A stretch of 64,000 bases of DNA from an uncultured Lachnospiraceae bacterium (GCA_947628225.1 CANQYY010000007.1:1-64000); one strand, 5' to 3'; positions 27,866 through 38,244 are shown, numbered from the stretch's first letter. The notes: generated from the letters alone by a model not told the origin. Numbers and translations are program-made.

Positions 27866-30028
27866 ATGGCTGTTTTTGTCTGCGGCGACGGTAAATATTT
27901 TCAGATCAGTACAAAAAATTCTACTTATCTTATTGGTGTTGCCCCGGGAGGCTTCCTGGGGCATATGTATTATGGGGAAAAACTCCGGCTGGACGGAGGC
28001 GTCCGCTATGACGACCTCTCTTACCTGCTGGGAGAACCGATGACCGACCGCCATAAAATCAACTTTGAGGATTCTTTTCCCTGGGAATACGGGATGCCCG
28101 GATACGGCGACTTCCGCAAACACTGTTTGGAGATAGAAGCCGGAGAGGGAAAGGAGGCTCTGGAGTTTTGCTATGCGGGATATGAACTTCTTCAAAAAAA
28201 GCCGGACTTACAGGGACTTCCGGGCCTGTTTGGCGAGGACGGCGAAACGCTGCTAATCCGGCTGCGGGAGCGGAAACTGCCCGTTACGGTGGAATTAGTC
28301 TATTCCGCTTTCGAGGAGGAGGACGCTATTGTCAAATCTGTCCGGATAAGAAACGAGGGAGCCGGCGCCTGTTATCTCACCAGGGCGCTGACGAGCCAGG
28401 TGGAGTTTCCGCCGGGAGATTATGATCTGATAACGCTGCACGGGGCATGGGGGAGAGAGAGGGAGCCCTACCGCCGCGGCATCGGCTGGGGAGAGCAGGA
28501 GATCTCTTCCATCCGGGGCGTCAGTTCGCATCAGGCGAACCTCTTTATGGCAGTAGCATGCAGGGACGCCGACGAGGAAAAGGGAAACGTATATGGGATG
28601 AATTTTGTCTATTCGGGCAATTTTCTTGCCGGCACCCAGATGAGCCAGTCCGGGTATGTCCGGGCGGTAATGGGAATCCATCCGTACCAGTTTCGCTGGA
28701 AGCTGGCAGCCGGGGAGCTCTTTGTGGCGCCGGAGGTGGTACATGTCTTTTCAAACGAGGGAATCGGCGGCATGTCCAGACGGTTTCATGCCTTATACAG
28801 AGAACATTTAATCCGGAGTCCGTACCGGGATAAGGAGCGCCCGGTGCTGATTAACAACTGGGAGGCCACTTACTTTGACTTTAACACGGAGAAACTCTGG
28901 GATATAGCGGAGAAGGCGGGAGAGTGCGGAATCGAGATGCTGGTCATGGACGATGGATGGTTCGGGCACAGGGAAGACGATACGAGTTCTCTCGGCGACT
29001 GGGAGGCAAATGAGGAAAAACTGCCGGGAGGGTTAAAACGGCTGGTAGACGGAGTAAAAGAACGCGGTCTTTCTTTCGGGCTCTGGATGGAGCCGGAAAT
29101 GGTTTCGCCGGATTCGGATCTGTACCGGGAACATCCGGACTGGATCATCGGGCAGGCAGGACGCGACACGAGTAAAGGCCGTGGGCAGTATGTGTTGGAT
29201 TTCTCCCGGCCGGAAGTCCGGGACGAAATATACCGCCGGATTTGCCGGGTGCTAAAGAGCGCGGATATTTCCTATGTAAAGTGGGACATGAACCGGTGCC
29301 TGACTAACGTGCCGGAGGGCGGGGTATATCACAGCTATGTGCTGGGGGTATATGATCTGCAGAACCGTTTGACGACGGATTTTCCGGATTTGCTTCTGGA
29401 GAACTGCTCATCCGGAGGCGGGCGTTATGACCCGGGCATGTTGTATTACAGCCCTCAGATATGGTGCAGCGACGATACGGACGCTATCGAGCGGCTGCGG
29501 ATTCAGCGGGGGACGGCTATGGTATATCCCCTTTCGACCATGGGCGCTCATGTGAGCGATTGCCCGAACCATGCCACGGGGCGCACCGTACCCTTTGCCA
29601 GCCGGGGAGATGTGGCATTAGCCGGAACCTTCGGTTACGAACTGGATGTCACGGCCATTGCGGCGAAGGAGCGTCAGGCAATCCGCGGTCAGATAGAGAA
29701 TTACCGGAAGTATCACAGGCTGATCAGCCGGGGGGATTATTACCGCCTTCCCTCTCAGGCTGAGGGGCGGGATTACGATTGTTATATGGTCGTATCGCAG
29801 GATAAGTCGGAGGCTTTGGTTTCCTTTGTACGCACGGGCGTCCGCCTCAGCAGTCCGGGCGAGCGGATTTATCTGAGGGGGCTTGGCGAGGAAAAATCCT
29901 ATCGGATTTCCGACCGTGACGCCGTATTGCCGGGCAGCGTGCTGATGAGGGCCGGGCTGGAAGTGGAAGGGGCGGAGTGTGAATATCAGAGCAAACTTAT
30001 ATATTTGAGAGAGCAGCCGGATTCGTGA
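27866..30028 (+). CDS. Alpha-galactosidase, GH36
   Basis: A 720-residue cytosolic enzyme that removes alpha-1,6-galactose from raffinose-family sugars or galactomannan fragments. No signal peptide. Three GH36 regions are seen: an N-terminal beta-supersandwich (about 1-320), a TIM barrel with M-D-D-G-W-F-G and W-M-E-P-E-M-V-S-P-D, nucleophile Asp474 in K-W-D-M-N-R, and S-D-D-T-D at 535-539 holding the acid/base Asp, and a C-terminal beta domain. GAGAAG-type site precedes the ATG. No sugar transporter or regulator flanks it, so its regulation is not visible. Confidence 0.94.
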   Translation: MAVFVCGDGKYFQISTKNSTYLIGVAPGGFLGHMYYGEKLRLDGGVRYDDLSYLLGEPMTDRHKINFEDSFPWEYGMPGYGDFRKHCLEIEAGEGKEALEFCYAGYELLQKKPDLQGLPGLFGEDGETLLIRLRERKLPVTVELVYSAFEEEDAIVKSVRIRNEGAGACYLTRALTSQVEFPPGDYDLITLHGAWGREREPYRRGIGWGEQEISSIRGVSSHQANLFMAVACRDADEEKGNVYGMNFVYSGNFLAGTQMSQSGYVRAVMGIHPYQFRWKLAAGELFVAPEVVHVFSNEGIGGMSRRFHALYREHLIRSPYRDKERPVLINNWEATYFDFNTEKLWDIAEKAGECGIEMLVMDDGWFGHREDDTSSLGDWEANEEKLPGGLKRLVDGVKERGLSFGLWMEPEMVSPDSDLYREHPDWIIGQAGRDTSKGRGQYVLDFSRPEVRDEIYRRICRVLKSADISYVKWDMNRCLTNVPEGGVYHSYVLGVYDLQNRLTTDFPDLLLENCSSGGGRYDPGMLYYSPQIWCSDDTDAIERLRIQRGTAMVYPLSTMGAHVSDCPNHATGRTVPFASRGDVALAGTFGYELDVTAIAAKERQAIRGQIENYRKYHRLISRGDYYRLPSQAEGRDYDCYMVVSQDKSEALVSFVRTGVRLSSPGERIYLRGLGEEKSYRISDRDAVLPGSVLMRAGLEVEGAECEYQSKLIYLREQPDS

Positions 30029-30079
30029 GCGGGTGCCGGGATATGTCCGGCGTGACGATCCGGAACGGAGGACGGGATT

Positions 30080-30946
30080 ATGTGGATAGCAGACAGATGG
30101 AAGGACTATGAGGTACTGGATACTTCAGCCGGTGAAAAGCTGGAGCGCTGGGGCAGTTATATCCTGGTAAGGCCGGATCCCCAGGTTATCTGGGACACGC
30201 CTCGCAAGGCGCCGGAGTGGAAAAAGAAAAATGCGCATTACCACCGCAGCAGCAAAGGCGGCGGGCAGTGGGAGTTTTTTGATCTGCCGCAGCAATGGGA
30301 AATTTCTTATGGCAGCTTGCGCTTTTACCTGAAGCCCTTCCACTTTAAGCACACGGGGCTTTTCCCGGAGCAGGCGGTGAACTGGGACTGGGCGCGGGAA
30401 CAGATCTCACAGGCGGGGCGGCGGATAAAAGTGCTGAACCTTTTTGCCTATACTGGAGGGGCTACTCTTGCCTGCGCCGGCGCGGGCGCTTCGGTGGCGC
30501 ATGTGGACGCTTCAAAAGGAATGGTCACATGGGCGAAGGAAAATGCAGCTGCTTCCGGCCTTGCGGATGCGCCCATCCGTTATCTTGTAGACGACTGCGT
30601 GAAATTCGTGGAGAGGGAGATACGCCGGGGCAACTGTTACGACGCTGTCATTATGGATCCTCCCTCTTACGGCAGAGGCCCGAAAGGGGAAGTGTGGAAA
30701 ATAGAAGAGAAAATTTTTCCCCTGATCCGGCTCTGCGTGAAACTGCTGTCGGAGAACCCTCTGTTTTTCCTGATCAATTCCTATACGACAGGATTGCAGC
30801 CGGCTGTCCTTTCCTATATGATGAACTGGGAACTTACCCGGCGGTTTGGCGGACATGTTGAGGCGGACGAGATCGGGCTTCCCGTCCGGAACGGTCTGGT
30901 ACTGCCCTGCGGCGCCAGCGGAAGATGGCAGCCGGAAGAGAGGTAA
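30080..30946 (+). CDS. Class I SAM-dependent methyltransferase, RlmI-like
   Basis: A 288-residue methyltransferase. Motif I is V-L-N-L-F-A-Y-T-G-G-A-T, the acidic motif II residue is in H-V-D-A-S-K, and motif IV is M-D-P-P-S-Y-G-R-G. These match rRNA cytosine methyltransferases of the RlmI/RlmK group, but the N-terminal PUA domain is missing and replaced by a shorter 90-residue region with F-K-H-T-G-L-F-P-E-Q. The substrate, probably rRNA, is not determined. GGAGG precedes the start; the gene ends just before the S10 operon promoter. Confidence 0.85.
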   Translation: MWIADRWKDYEVLDTSAGEKLERWGSYILVRPDPQVIWDTPRKAPEWKKKNAHYHRSSKGGGQWEFFDLPQQWEISYGSLRFYLKPFHFKHTGLFPEQAVNWDWAREQISQAGRRIKVLNLFAYTGGATLACAGAGASVAHVDASKGMVTWAKENAAASGLADAPIRYLVDDCVKFVEREIRRGNCYDAVIMDPPSYGRGPKGEVWKIEEKIFPLIRLCVKLLSENPLFFLINSYTTGLQPAVLSYMMNWELTRRFGGHVEADEIGLPVRNGLVLPCGASGRWQPEER

Positions 30947-30991
30947 GGGAAGAGAAGAAACAGCAGCTTAAAAAATTTTGTAAAAAAACTC

Positions 30992-31020
30992 TTGCATTGT
31001 GGGAAATTATGGTGTATACT
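30992..31020 (+). promoter_or_regulatory. Promoter of the S10 ribosomal operon
   Basis: TTGCAT (30992-30997), 17-nt spacer, TATACT (31015-31020). Confidence 0.8.
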
Positions 31021-31026
31021 AGTCGT

Positions 31027-31317
31027 TGCTGTGACATGATAGCGAGGAAGCGAGAGGTTGCCGCTATTCATTTAGCGGGTTTTTCCGTGGAGCGAATGTC
31101 AAGAGGTCGAAGGATCAGCAATTTTTCGGCCGGTAAACCTGACGGCAAGTCACTGTACCGTAACATACCTTCTGCCAGGAGCAGATAAACGTGCGTGTCA
31201 GTATCCTCCCTTTCGGGAGGTATATATAATGAACCGATAGGACACACACGGATGAGTGTACAGTCACCACTTGTCGTACTGCGAATAAAAGAGTACGAAA
31301 AGGAGGCGGCTATTTTT
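31027..31317 (+). ncRNA. S10 operon leader with attenuator-like hairpins
   Basis: About 290 untranslated nt. CCGCTA/TAGCGG (31061-31066, 31073-31078) followed by GTTTTT looks like an early terminator. Next, CGTGCGTGTC/GACACACACG (31190-31199, 31241-31250) encloses CCTCCC/GGGAGG. A third stem, TCGTACT/AGTACGA (31274-31280, 31292-31298), abuts the rpsJ ribosome binding site. S10 leaders in other bacteria are regulated by L4; that is inference here. Confidence 0.65.
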
Positions 31318-31635
31318 ATGGCAAGTCAAAAAATGAGAATCACATTGAAGGCATATGATCATCAGTTGATTGATTTTGCAGCAGCAAAATTAGTGGAAAC
31401 GGTAAAGAAAACGGGAGCGAAGGTGAGTGGGCCTGTGCCACTGCCTACCAAAAAAGAAGTGGTTACCATCCTGCGGGCGGTACACAAATATAAGGACTCC
31501 CGCGAGCAGTTTGAGCAGAGAACCCATAAGAGATTGATTGATGTTCTGACACCTTCACAGAAAACGGTAGACGCTCTTTCCAGACTGGAAATGCCTGCCG
31601 GAGTTGCGATTGACATTAAAATGAAAAATGCGTAA
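31318..31635 (+). CDS. rpsJ: 30S ribosomal protein S10
   Basis: 105 residues, normal for S10, with [10 protein letters not shown] at the start and R-x-x-I-D-V-L-x-P near the end. S10 sits in the 30S head and also partners NusB in antitermination. The start follows AAAAGGAGG; the frame runs 123 nt further upstream but only into the leader. First gene of the S10 cluster, separated from rplC by an unusually long structured gap. Confidence 0.97.
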   Translation: MASQKMRITLKAYDHQLIDFAAAKLVETVKKTGAKVSGPVPLPTKKEVVTILRAVHKYKDSREQFEQRTHKRLIDVLTPSQKTVDALSRLEMPAGVAIDIKMKNA

Positions 31636-31679
31636 GAAGTAAGAAATAAGTTTCCTGTTTATTTATAGATAGGAAGCAA

Positions 31680-31755
31680 GGGGGTAAAATAAGTACCCCC
31701 GTCCTATGGTTATGATGCGGCCTACGGTTCAGGGCGGGACAGTAACCATCTAGGA
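31680..31755 (+). ncRNA. Structured rpsJ-rplC intercistronic leader
   Basis: GGGGGTA/TACCCCC (31680-31686, 31694-31700) is followed by TCCTATGGTTA/TAACCATCTAGGA (31702-31712, 31743-31755), which pairs with a 2-nt bulge around a GC-rich interior. No T-run follows, so it is probably a protein-binding leader and not a terminator. Confidence 0.55.
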
Positions 31756-31826
31756 TGATTGTTTTTCCGCTTTTCTTAATGATTATGAAAGACAATCCGC
31801 TGTAGAATTAATAGGAGGAAAAGAAT

Positions 31827-32456
31827 ATGAACAAAGCTATTGTAGCTACTAAAGTTGGAATGACACAGATTTTCAGCGAAGACGGTGTTTTAACACCGGT
31901 TACCGTACTTCAGGCCGGTCCGGTTTATGTTACTCAGGTAAAAACAGTTGAGAACGACGGATATGAGGCAGTACAGGTAGGATTTGGCGATATTCGTGAG
32001 AAGTTAGTGAACAAACCAATCAAAGGACACCTGGCAAAGGCAGGAGTAGAAAACAAGAGATTCCTCACGGAATTCAAGTTTGATAATGCAGCCGGGTATG
32101 AATTGGGACAGGAGATCAAAGCAGATATTTTTGAGGCCGGTGATAAAATTGATGTTACCGCAAAGACAAAGGGTAAAGGATTCCAGGGCGCCATCAAACG
32201 CCATGGACAGTCGCGCGGGCCAATGGGTCACGGCTCTAAATTCCATAGACATGCCGGGTCAAACGGCGCAGCTTCCGACCCGAGCAAAGTATTTAAGGGT
32301 AAGAAGATGCCCGGTCAGATGGGTGCAGTTCAGGTAACCATCCAGAACCTTGAAGTTGTACGCGTTGATGCAGAAAACAATCTGCTGTTAGTGAAGGGCG
32401 CCGTACCGGGACCGAAAAAATCAACAGTAATTATTAAAGAATCCGTTAAGGCATAA
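31827..32456 (+). CDS. rplC: 50S ribosomal protein L3
   Basis: 209 residues. The extended loop that reaches the peptidyl transferase centre is visible as [11 protein letters not shown], and M-G-H-G-S-K-F-H-R and K-K-M-P-G-Q-M-G follow. L3 is one of the first proteins to assemble on 23S rRNA. AGGAGG precedes the ATG by 9 bases. Confidence 0.97.
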   Translation: MNKAIVATKVGMTQIFSEDGVLTPVTVLQAGPVYVTQVKTVENDGYEAVQVGFGDIREKLVNKPIKGHLAKAGVENKRFLTEFKFDNAAGYELGQEIKADIFEAGDKIDVTAKTKGKGFQGAIKRHGQSRGPMGHGSKFHRHAGSNGAASDPSKVFKGKKMPGQMGAVQVTIQNLEVVRVDAENNLLLVKGAVPGPKKSTVIIKESVKA

Positions 32457-32481
32457 CTTTTCGGAAAGGAGGAAGACACAG

Positions 32482-33102
32482 ATGGCAAGCGTATCTGTTT
32501 ATAATATGGAAGGCAAAGAAGTAGAAAAAATGGAAATTAATGATTCTGTCTTTGCCGCTCCGGTAAACGAGCATTTAGTTCATATGGCAGTTGTTCTGCA
32601 GCTGGCTAATAAACGTCAGGGAACACAGAAAGCGAAGACGCGTTCTGAAGTTCGCGGCGGCGGAAGAAAACCATGGAGGCAGAAAGGAACAGGTCATGCA
32701 AGACAGGGTTCCATCCGCGCTCCTCAGTGGACCGGCGGCGGTGTTGTATTTGCGCCGGTTCCGAGAGATTATTCATTTAAAATGAATAAGAAAGAAAAAG
32801 CAGCGGCAATGAAATCCGTATTATCCGCAAAGGTGAATGAGAAAAAGTTCATTGTTATGGATTCTCTGGATTTTGAAGCGCCAAAGACAAAGAAGATGAA
32901 AGAGGTTTTAGACAACCTGAAAGTAAATAAAGCATTGGTAGTTGTGGATGGCGATGCCGCAAATACAATCCTTTCTGTTCGGAATCTTCCGACGGCAAGA
33001 GGAGTATATGCCAATTCCATCAGCGTATATGACATTTTAAAATATGATACCGTAGTAATTACGAAGAATGCTGTAAAAGCAATCGAGGAGGTGTACGCAT
33101 AA
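32482..33102 (+). CDS. rplD: 50S ribosomal protein L4
   Basis: 206 residues with the long exit-tunnel loop W-R-Q-K-G-T-G-H-A-R-Q-G-S-I-R-A-P-Q-W. In several bacteria L4 also represses the S10 operon through its leader. AAAGGAGG upstream; the stop overlaps the rplW start by one base. Confidence 0.97.
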   Translation: MASVSVYNMEGKEVEKMEINDSVFAAPVNEHLVHMAVVLQLANKRQGTQKAKTRSEVRGGGRKPWRQKGTGHARQGSIRAPQWTGGGVVFAPVPRDYSFKMNKKEKAAAMKSVLSAKVNEKKFIVMDSLDFEAPKTKKMKEVLDNLKVNKALVVVDGDAANTILSVRNLPTARGVYANSISVYDILKYDTVVITKNAVKAIEEVYA

Positions 33103-33401
33103 TGGCAGATTTAAAATATTATGACATTATTTCAAAACCGGTTATAACAGAAAAATCAATGGCTGGCATGGAATACAAAAAATATACCTTTTATGTACAC
33201 CCGGATGCTACCAAAACCCAGATTAAGGAAGCCGTGGAAAAGATGTTCCCCGGAACCAGGGTATCTAAGGTAAATACTATGAATCTGGCCGGTAAGAAGC
33301 GCAGACGCGGCATGGTAGTGGGAAAAACGGCGAAAAAGAAAAAAGCCATCGTCCAGCTTACCGGAGATAGCGCAGATATCGAAATTTTTGAAGGATTATA
33401 A
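33102..33401 (+). CDS. rplW: 50S ribosomal protein L23
   Basis: 99 residues, with the N-terminal I-I-x-K-P-V-I-T-E-K-S segment and the K-R-R-R-G basic loop. L23 lies at the tunnel exit and docks trigger factor and SRP. Translationally coupled to rplD. Confidence 0.96.
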   Translation: MADLKYYDIISKPVITEKSMAGMEYKKYTFYVHPDATKTQIKEAVEKMFPGTRVSKVNTMNLAGKKRRRGMVVGKTAKKKKAIVQLTGDSADIEIFEGL

Positions 33402-33450
33402 AATGTCCGCAATCGGACACTAACCAAACACATGGAAAGGAGTGTAACTC

Positions 33451-34296
33451 ATGGGAATTAAAACCTATAACCCATATACACCTTCTAGAAGAAATATGAC
33501 CGGTTATGATTTTACAGAGATTACCGCATCAAAACCGGAGAAATCCCTGACTGTTTCTTTAAAAAAGCACTCAGGACGCAACGCCCAGGGAAAAATCACA
33601 GTTAGGCATCGCGGCGGCGGTTCTAGGAGAAAATACAGAATCATTGATTTCAAAAGAAATAAAGACGGTATTCCGGCTGTTGTAAAAACAATCGAATACG
33701 ACCCGAACAGAACGGCAAACATTGCTCTGGTATGCTATGCGGACGGAGAAAAGAGATATATCCTTGCCCCGGTAGGACTTGAAGTGGGACAGGAAATTAT
33801 GAATGGCTCCGGCGCAGAAGTAAAAGTTGGCAACTGCATGGAGCTGAAGGATATGCCGGTAGGTACACAGATCCATAACATCGAGATGTATCCGGGACAT
33901 GGCGGCCAGTTAGTACGCGCTGCCGGCGTTAGCGCCCAGCTTATGGCAAAGGAAGGAAAATATGCGATTATCCGTATGCCGTCCGGAGAAATGAGAATGG
34001 TGCCGATTATCTGCCGCGCTTCCATCGGACAGGTAGGAAACACCGAGCACAATCTTGTTAATATCGGTAAAGCAGGCCGGAAACGCCACATGGGCATTCG
34101 CCCGACTGTCCGCGGTTCGGTTATGAACCCGAACGACCATCCGCACGGCGGTGGTGAAGGAAGGGCGCCGGTAGGACGTCCGGGACCATGTACACCTTGG
34201 GGCAAACCGGCTCTCGGCTATAAGACGAGAAAGAAAAATAAACAATCGAACAAGATGATTATTAGAAGACGCGACGGAAAAGCCCTGACAAAGTAA
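33451..34296 (+). CDS. rplB: 50S ribosomal protein L2
   Basis: 281 residues, slightly longer than the 273-277 usual. The C-terminal signature [13 protein letters not shown], with the His important for peptidyl transfer, is intact. GGAGTG upstream. Confidence 0.97.
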   Translation: MGIKTYNPYTPSRRNMTGYDFTEITASKPEKSLTVSLKKHSGRNAQGKITVRHRGGGSRRKYRIIDFKRNKDGIPAVVKTIEYDPNRTANIALVCYADGEKRYILAPVGLEVGQEIMNGSGAEVKVGNCMELKDMPVGTQIHNIEMYPGHGGQLVRAAGVSAQLMAKEGKYAIIRMPSGEMRMVPIICRASIGQVGNTEHNLVNIGKAGRKRHMGIRPTVRGSVMNPNDHPHGGGEGRAPVGRPGPCTPWGKPALGYKTRKKNKQSNKMIIRRRDGKALTK

Positions 34297-34332
34297 GGGT
34301 TTGGCGTTAGTAAATAAAGGAGGCAGTGAATC

Positions 34333-34605
34333 ATGTCACGTTCATTAAAAAAAGGACCATTCGCAGATGCGCATTTATTAAAAAAAGTAGACGCCATGAA
34401 TGAGTCCGGAGATAAATCCGTAATTAAAACCTGGTCACGTCGTTCTACTATTTTCCCAAGTTTCGTAGGTCATACTATTGCGGTTCATGACGGAAGAAAA
34501 CATGTGCCGGTATATATCACTGAGGACATGGTTGGTCATAAACTGGGAGAATTTGTAGCAACCAGAACTTATCGGGGACATGGCAAGGACGAAAAGAAAG
34601 GCTGA
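34333..34605 (+). CDS. rpsS: 30S ribosomal protein S19
   Basis: 90 residues beginning S-R-S-L-K-K-G-P-F. It forms a head complex with S13. GGAGGC precedes the ATG. A 71-nt gap to rplV shows no convincing structure. Confidence 0.97.
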   Translation: MSRSLKKGPFADAHLLKKVDAMNESGDKSVIKTWSRRSTIFPSFVGHTIAVHDGRKHVPVYITEDMVGHKLGEFVATRTYRGHGKDEKKG

Positions 34606-34676
34606 TGACTCCGTGCAGATACAGGAAACCAGGATATTTTTAAATGTAGGAATGTAGGAAAGGAGGTTTCTGAAAA

Positions 34677-35063
34677 GTGGCTAAGGGACATAGAACACAA
34701 ATAAAGAAAGAAAGAAACCAGAACAAAGATACAAGACCATATGCAAAACTGTCATATGCCAGGCTCTCTGCCCAGAAGGCGGGATTTGTATTGGATGCTA
34801 TCCGTGGAAAAGATGTGCAGACAGCACTTGGTATTTTGGAATATAATCCAAGGTATGCGTCTTCGGTAATTAAGAAATTACTGAACTCCGCCATTGCGAA
34901 TGCTGAAAATAACAATGGCATGAACCCGGACAATCTTTATATTGATGAGTGCTTTGCTAATAAGGCGACAACAATGAAAAGAATCAGACCAAGAGCGCGT
35001 GGTATGGCTTACCGTATCGAGAAAAGAATGTGCCATATTACAATAATCTTGAATGAAAGATAG
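34677..35063 (+). CDS. rplV: 50S ribosomal protein L22
   Basis: 128 residues starting at GTG after AAAGGAGG. Core motif S-A-Q-K-A-G-F-V-L-D-A-I-R-G-K and the C-terminal R-P-R-A-R-G-M-A-Y tunnel loop are present. The basic N-terminal extension of about 15 residues is seen in related Clostridia. Confidence 0.96.
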   Translation: MAKGHRTQIKKERNQNKDTRPYAKLSYARLSAQKAGFVLDAIRGKDVQTALGILEYNPRYASSVIKKLLNSAIANAENNNGMNPDNLYIDECFANKATTMKRIRPRARGMAYRIEKRMCHITIILNER

Positions 35064-35078
35064 TGAAAGGAGATTAAG

Positions 35079-35741
35079 ATGGGACAAAAAGTTAATCCAC
35101 ATGGTTTACGAGTTGGCGTAATTAAAGACTGGGAATCCAGATGGTACGCTGATGATAAAAGCTTTTCCGATAACTTAGCGGAAGACTATAGAATTCGTGA
35201 ATTTTTAAAGAAAAAATTATATCACGCAGGAATTTCCAATATTGAGATCGAAAGAACGGCAGACCGCGTGAAAGTCTTAGTTTATACGGCTAAACCGGGC
35301 GTAGTGATCGGTAAGGGCGGAGCCGAGATTGAAAAATTAAAAGGCGAGCTTGCCAAATATTCGACAAAAAAAGTTCTTGTAGATATTAAAGAAGTGAAAA
35401 AACCGGATAGTGACGCTCAGTTAGTAGCAGAAAATATTGCACAGCAGTTAGAGAACCGTATTTCTTTCCGCCGCGCCATGAAATCCTGCATGGGCAGGGC
35501 AATGAAAGCCGGCGTCAAAGGAATTAAGACGTCCTGTTCAGGAAGACTGGGCGGCGCGGATATGGCTCGTACGGAGTTTTACAGCGAGGGAAATATCCCC
35601 CTGCAGACATTTCGCGCGGATATCGACTATGGTTTTGCTGAAGCAAATACAACGTATGGTAAAATTGGTGTAAAGACATGGATTTACCATGGAGAGGTAC
35701 TTCCAACCAAAGCCGGAAAAAAGGAAGGGAGCGATAAATAA
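35079..35741 (+). CDS. rpsC: 30S ribosomal protein S3
   Basis: 220 residues with N-terminal [10 protein letters not shown], the KH motif V-I-G-K-G-G-A-E-I, and the C-terminal Y-G-K-I-G-V-K-x-W segment. S3 is part of the mRNA entry helicase. Its stop overlaps the rplP start by one base. Confidence 0.97.
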   Translation: MGQKVNPHGLRVGVIKDWESRWYADDKSFSDNLAEDYRIREFLKKKLYHAGISNIEIERTADRVKVLVYTAKPGVVIGKGGAEIEKLKGELAKYSTKKVLVDIKEVKKPDSDAQLVAENIAQQLENRISFRRAMKSCMGRAMKAGVKGIKTSCSGRLGGADMARTEFYSEGNIPLQTFRADIDYGFAEANTTYGKIGVKTWIYHGEVLPTKAGKKEGSDK

Positions 35742-36178
35742 TGTTAATGCCGAAGAGAGTAAAACGTCGCAAACAGTTTCGCGGCTCCATGAAAGGAAAA
35801 GCGTTGCGTGGAAATAAAATTACCTATGGCGAGTATGGACTGGTGGCTACCGAGCCGCATTGGATCCGCTCCAATCAGATCGAGGCAGCCCGTATTGCCA
35901 TGACGCGTTACACCAAACGAGGCGGTCAGGTATGGATCAAGATTTTCCCTGACAAGCCGGTTACCAAGACGCCTGCCGAAACTCGAATGGGTAAAGGTAA
36001 AGGTGCTCTGGAGTACTGGGTAGCCGTGGTAAAACCGGGCAGAGTAATGTTTGAGATTGCCGGTGTACCGGAAGAAACAGCAAGAGAAGCGCTCCGGCTT
36101 GCCATGCATAAGCTGCCGGTTAAGTGCAAGATTGTTTCTCGCGCAGATTTAGAAGGAGGTGCGGGCAGTGAAAACTAA
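35741..36178 (+). CDS. rplP: 50S ribosomal protein L16
   Basis: 145 residues beginning [15 protein letters not shown], with R-M-G-K-G-K-G near residue 80. It contacts the A-site tRNA. The reading frame ends inside the start of rpmC, so the genes overlap by 11 nt. Confidence 0.97.
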   Translation: MLMPKRVKRRKQFRGSMKGKALRGNKITYGEYGLVATEPHWIRSNQIEAARIAMTRYTKRGGQVWIKIFPDKPVTKTPAETRMGKGKGALEYWVAVVKPGRVMFEIAGVPEETAREALRLAMHKLPVKCKIVSRADLEGGAGSEN

Positions 36179-36377
36179 GGAATTTATGAACGGATTAGCA
36201 GAGATGTCACTTGCTGAATTAAATGACGAATTAGTAGCTGCTAAAAAGGAACTTTTTAATTTGAGATTCCAAAACGCAACAAACCAACTGGATAATACAA
36301 GCAGAATCAAAGAAGTCAGAAGAAACATTGCTCGTATTCAGACAGCAATGACTCAGGAAAAGAAAGCAGCCAATTAG
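36168..36377 (+). CDS. rpmC: 50S ribosomal protein L29
   Basis: 69 residues. The GTG chosen lies 7 bases after AAGGAGGTG; an earlier GTG overlaps that site. The helical hairpin pattern [14 protein letters not shown] is clear. It sits by the tunnel exit. Confidence 0.95.
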   Translation: MKTKEFMNGLAEMSLAELNDELVAAKKELFNLRFQNATNQLDNTSRIKEVRRNIARIQTAMTQEKKAAN

Positions 36378-36400
36378 GCTGAAGAAAGGAGGATTTTGTT

Positions 36401-36655
36401 GTGGAGAGAAATCTTAGGAAAACCCGTACAGGTAAAGTGGTAAGCAATAAAATGGATAAGACAATCGTTGTAGCAGTAGTGGACAACGTAAAACATCCAT
36501 TATATGGTAAAATCGTAAAAAGAACCTATAAATTGAAGGCTCACGATGAGAAAAATGAATGCAATATTGGCGACAGAGTTAAGGTTATGGAAACAAGGCC
36601 ATTATCAAAAGATAAGAGATGGAGACTTGTAGAAATCATTGAAAAGGCAAAATAA
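36401..36655 (+). CDS. rpsQ: 30S ribosomal protein S17
   Basis: 84 residues, GTG start after AAAGGAGG. OB-fold protein with [13 protein letters not shown] and the E-T-R-P-L-S-K-x-K-R-W-R signature. Confidence 0.96.
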   Translation: MERNLRKTRTGKVVSNKMDKTIVVAVVDNVKHPLYGKIVKRTYKLKAHDEKNECNIGDRVKVMETRPLSKDKRWRLVEIIEKAK

Positions 36656-36696
36656 GAATTGCCTTATAATCGAAACTCAAAGAAAGGAGTATTGTT

Positions 36697-37065
36697 ATGG
36701 TACAGCAGGAAACCAGACTGAAAGTTGCCGATAACACCGGAGCGAAAGAATTGTTATGTATCCGTGTTCTTGGCGGTTCTGTTAGAAGATATGCAGCGGT
36801 TGGCGACATTATTGTTGCTACGGTGAAAGATGCAACACCAGGCGGAGTTGTAAAAAAAGGTGATGTTGTAAGGGCAGTTGTTGTCCGAACCGTGAAAGAA
36901 ATTCGTCGTCCCGACGGTTCTTATATTCGTTTTGACGAAAATGCAGCCGTTATCATCAAGGATGATAAGACTCCAAGAGGAACTCGTATTTTCGGACCGG
37001 TAGCTAGAGAGTTAAGGGATAAACAATTTATGAAAATTGTTTCCTTAGCGCCAGAAGTATTATAA
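36697..37065 (+). CDS. rplN: 50S ribosomal protein L14
   Basis: 122 residues, exact family length. [14 protein letters not shown] near the start and [13 protein letters not shown] near the end. AAAGGAG upstream. Confidence 0.97.
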   Translation: MVQQETRLKVADNTGAKELLCIRVLGGSVRRYAAVGDIIVATVKDATPGGVVKKGDVVRAVVVRTVKEIRRPDGSYIRFDENAAVIIKDDKTPRGTRIFGPVARELRDKQFMKIVSLAPEVL

Positions 37066-37079
37066 GGAGGTGTCCCTAA

Positions 37080-37388
37080 GTGGCAACATCAAAAATAAAA
37101 AAAGGTGATACCGTTCGCGTTATTGCCGGTGTAGATAAAGGTAAAGAAGGAAAAGTCCTGGATGTAAAGAAGGGCAAGGTTAAGGTGGAAGGCGTCAATA
37201 AGGTAAAAATGCATATAAAACCAAACCAGTCCAATCCGAAGGGCGGTATTGTAGAAGAGGAAGCATTCTTTGATGTTTCCAATGTTATGTATGTTGTTGA
37301 CGGCAAAGTAACAAGAATCGGCTTCAAAAAAGAAGACGGAAAAGATAAAGTGCGTTATGCCAAAAAAACAGGCGCTGTTATTGATTAA
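37080..37388 (+). CDS. rplX: 50S ribosomal protein L24
   Basis: 102 residues, GTG start after AAGGAGGTG. KOW motif [19 protein letters not shown] and the N-P-K-G-G-I-V segment are present. L24 starts 50S assembly. Confidence 0.96.
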   Translation: MATSKIKKGDTVRVIAGVDKGKEGKVLDVKKGKVKVEGVNKVKMHIKPNQSNPKGGIVEEEAFFDVSNVMYVVDGKVTRIGFKKEDGKDKVRYAKKTGAVID

Positions 37389-37410
37389 TTGAGAGAGGAG
37401 GTACTGTGAA

Positions 37411-37950
37411 ATGGCTAGATTAAAAGAAACATATTTGAACGAGATCGTTGATGCAATGATGAAAAAGTTTGAGTATAAAAATGTGATGCAGGTACCAAAG
37501 CTCGAAAAGATCGTGATCAATATGGGCGTTGGCGAAGCAAAAGACAATTCAAAGGTATTAGATACAGCAATTAGCGATTTGGAAACTATTTCCGGACAGA
37601 AAGCTGTTGTTACAAGAGCGAAGAAATCCGTGGCGAATTTCAAACTTCGTGAAGGTCAGCCAATCGGATGCAAGGTTACTCTTCGAGGCAATAAAATGTA
37701 TGAATTTGCAGACCGTCTGATTAATCTTGCATTACCGCGGGTGCGTGACTTCCGCGGCGTCAACCCGAATGCTTTTGACGGAAGAGGAAACTACGCCCTT
37801 GGTATTAAGGAACAGTTGATTTTCCCTGAGATTGAGTATGATAAGGTTGACAAGATCAGAGGAATGGACATTATCTTTGTTACAACTGCTCAGACAGATG
37901 AAGAAGCACGTGAACTCTTGGCACAGTTTGGTATGCCGTTTAAGAAATAG
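37411..37950 (+). CDS. rplE: 50S ribosomal protein L5
   Basis: 179 residues, with [14 protein letters not shown] and the [11 protein letters not shown] motif. It binds 5S rRNA and the P-site tRNA elbow. GGAGGT upstream. Confidence 0.97.
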   Translation: MARLKETYLNEIVDAMMKKFEYKNVMQVPKLEKIVINMGVGEAKDNSKVLDTAISDLETISGQKAVVTRAKKSVANFKLREGQPIGCKVTLRGNKMYEFADRLINLALPRVRDFRGVNPNAFDGRGNYALGIKEQLIFPEIEYDKVDKIRGMDIIFVTTAQTDEEARELLAQFGMPFKK

Positions 37951-37965
37951 TTAGGAGGTAATTTC

Positions 37966-38151
37966 ATGGCTAAGAAGTCTATGAAGGTTAAACAGCAGCG
38001 CAAAGCAAAATTCTCTACAAGAGAATACAGCCGTTGCAAAATTTGTGGTCGCCCACATGGATATCTGAGAAAATACGGAATCTGCAGAATCTGTTTCCGT
38101 GAGCTGGCATATAAAGGACAGATTCCCGGCGTGCGCAAAGCGAGCTGGTAA
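37966..38151 (+). CDS. rpsN: 30S ribosomal protein S14, zinc-binding type Z
   Basis: 61 residues. Two C-x-x-C pairs (R-C-K-I-C-G-R and I-C-R-I-C-F-R) mark the short zinc form, the usual one under zinc-replete growth in Firmicutes. TAGGAGGT precedes the ATG. The 93-nt gap to rpsH holds only a weak TGCCGG/CCGGCA hairpin. Confidence 0.97.
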   Translation: MAKKSMKVKQQRKAKFSTREYSRCKICGRPHGYLRKYGICRICFRELAYKGQIPGVRKASW

Positions 38152-38244
38152 AAACAGTTTTGGAATGCCGGCAATATGACCCGGCAAAGCCAGATGTAAT
38201 TAAGTGTAGAAGATCACAAATTATTGAGTAAGGAGGAAACTTAG

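Noticed and set aside
30947..31317. Extended N-terminus of S10 from an upstream start
   Set aside because: The extra 41 residues are translated leader hairpins without similarity to S10, and a strong ribosome binding site precedes the normal start.
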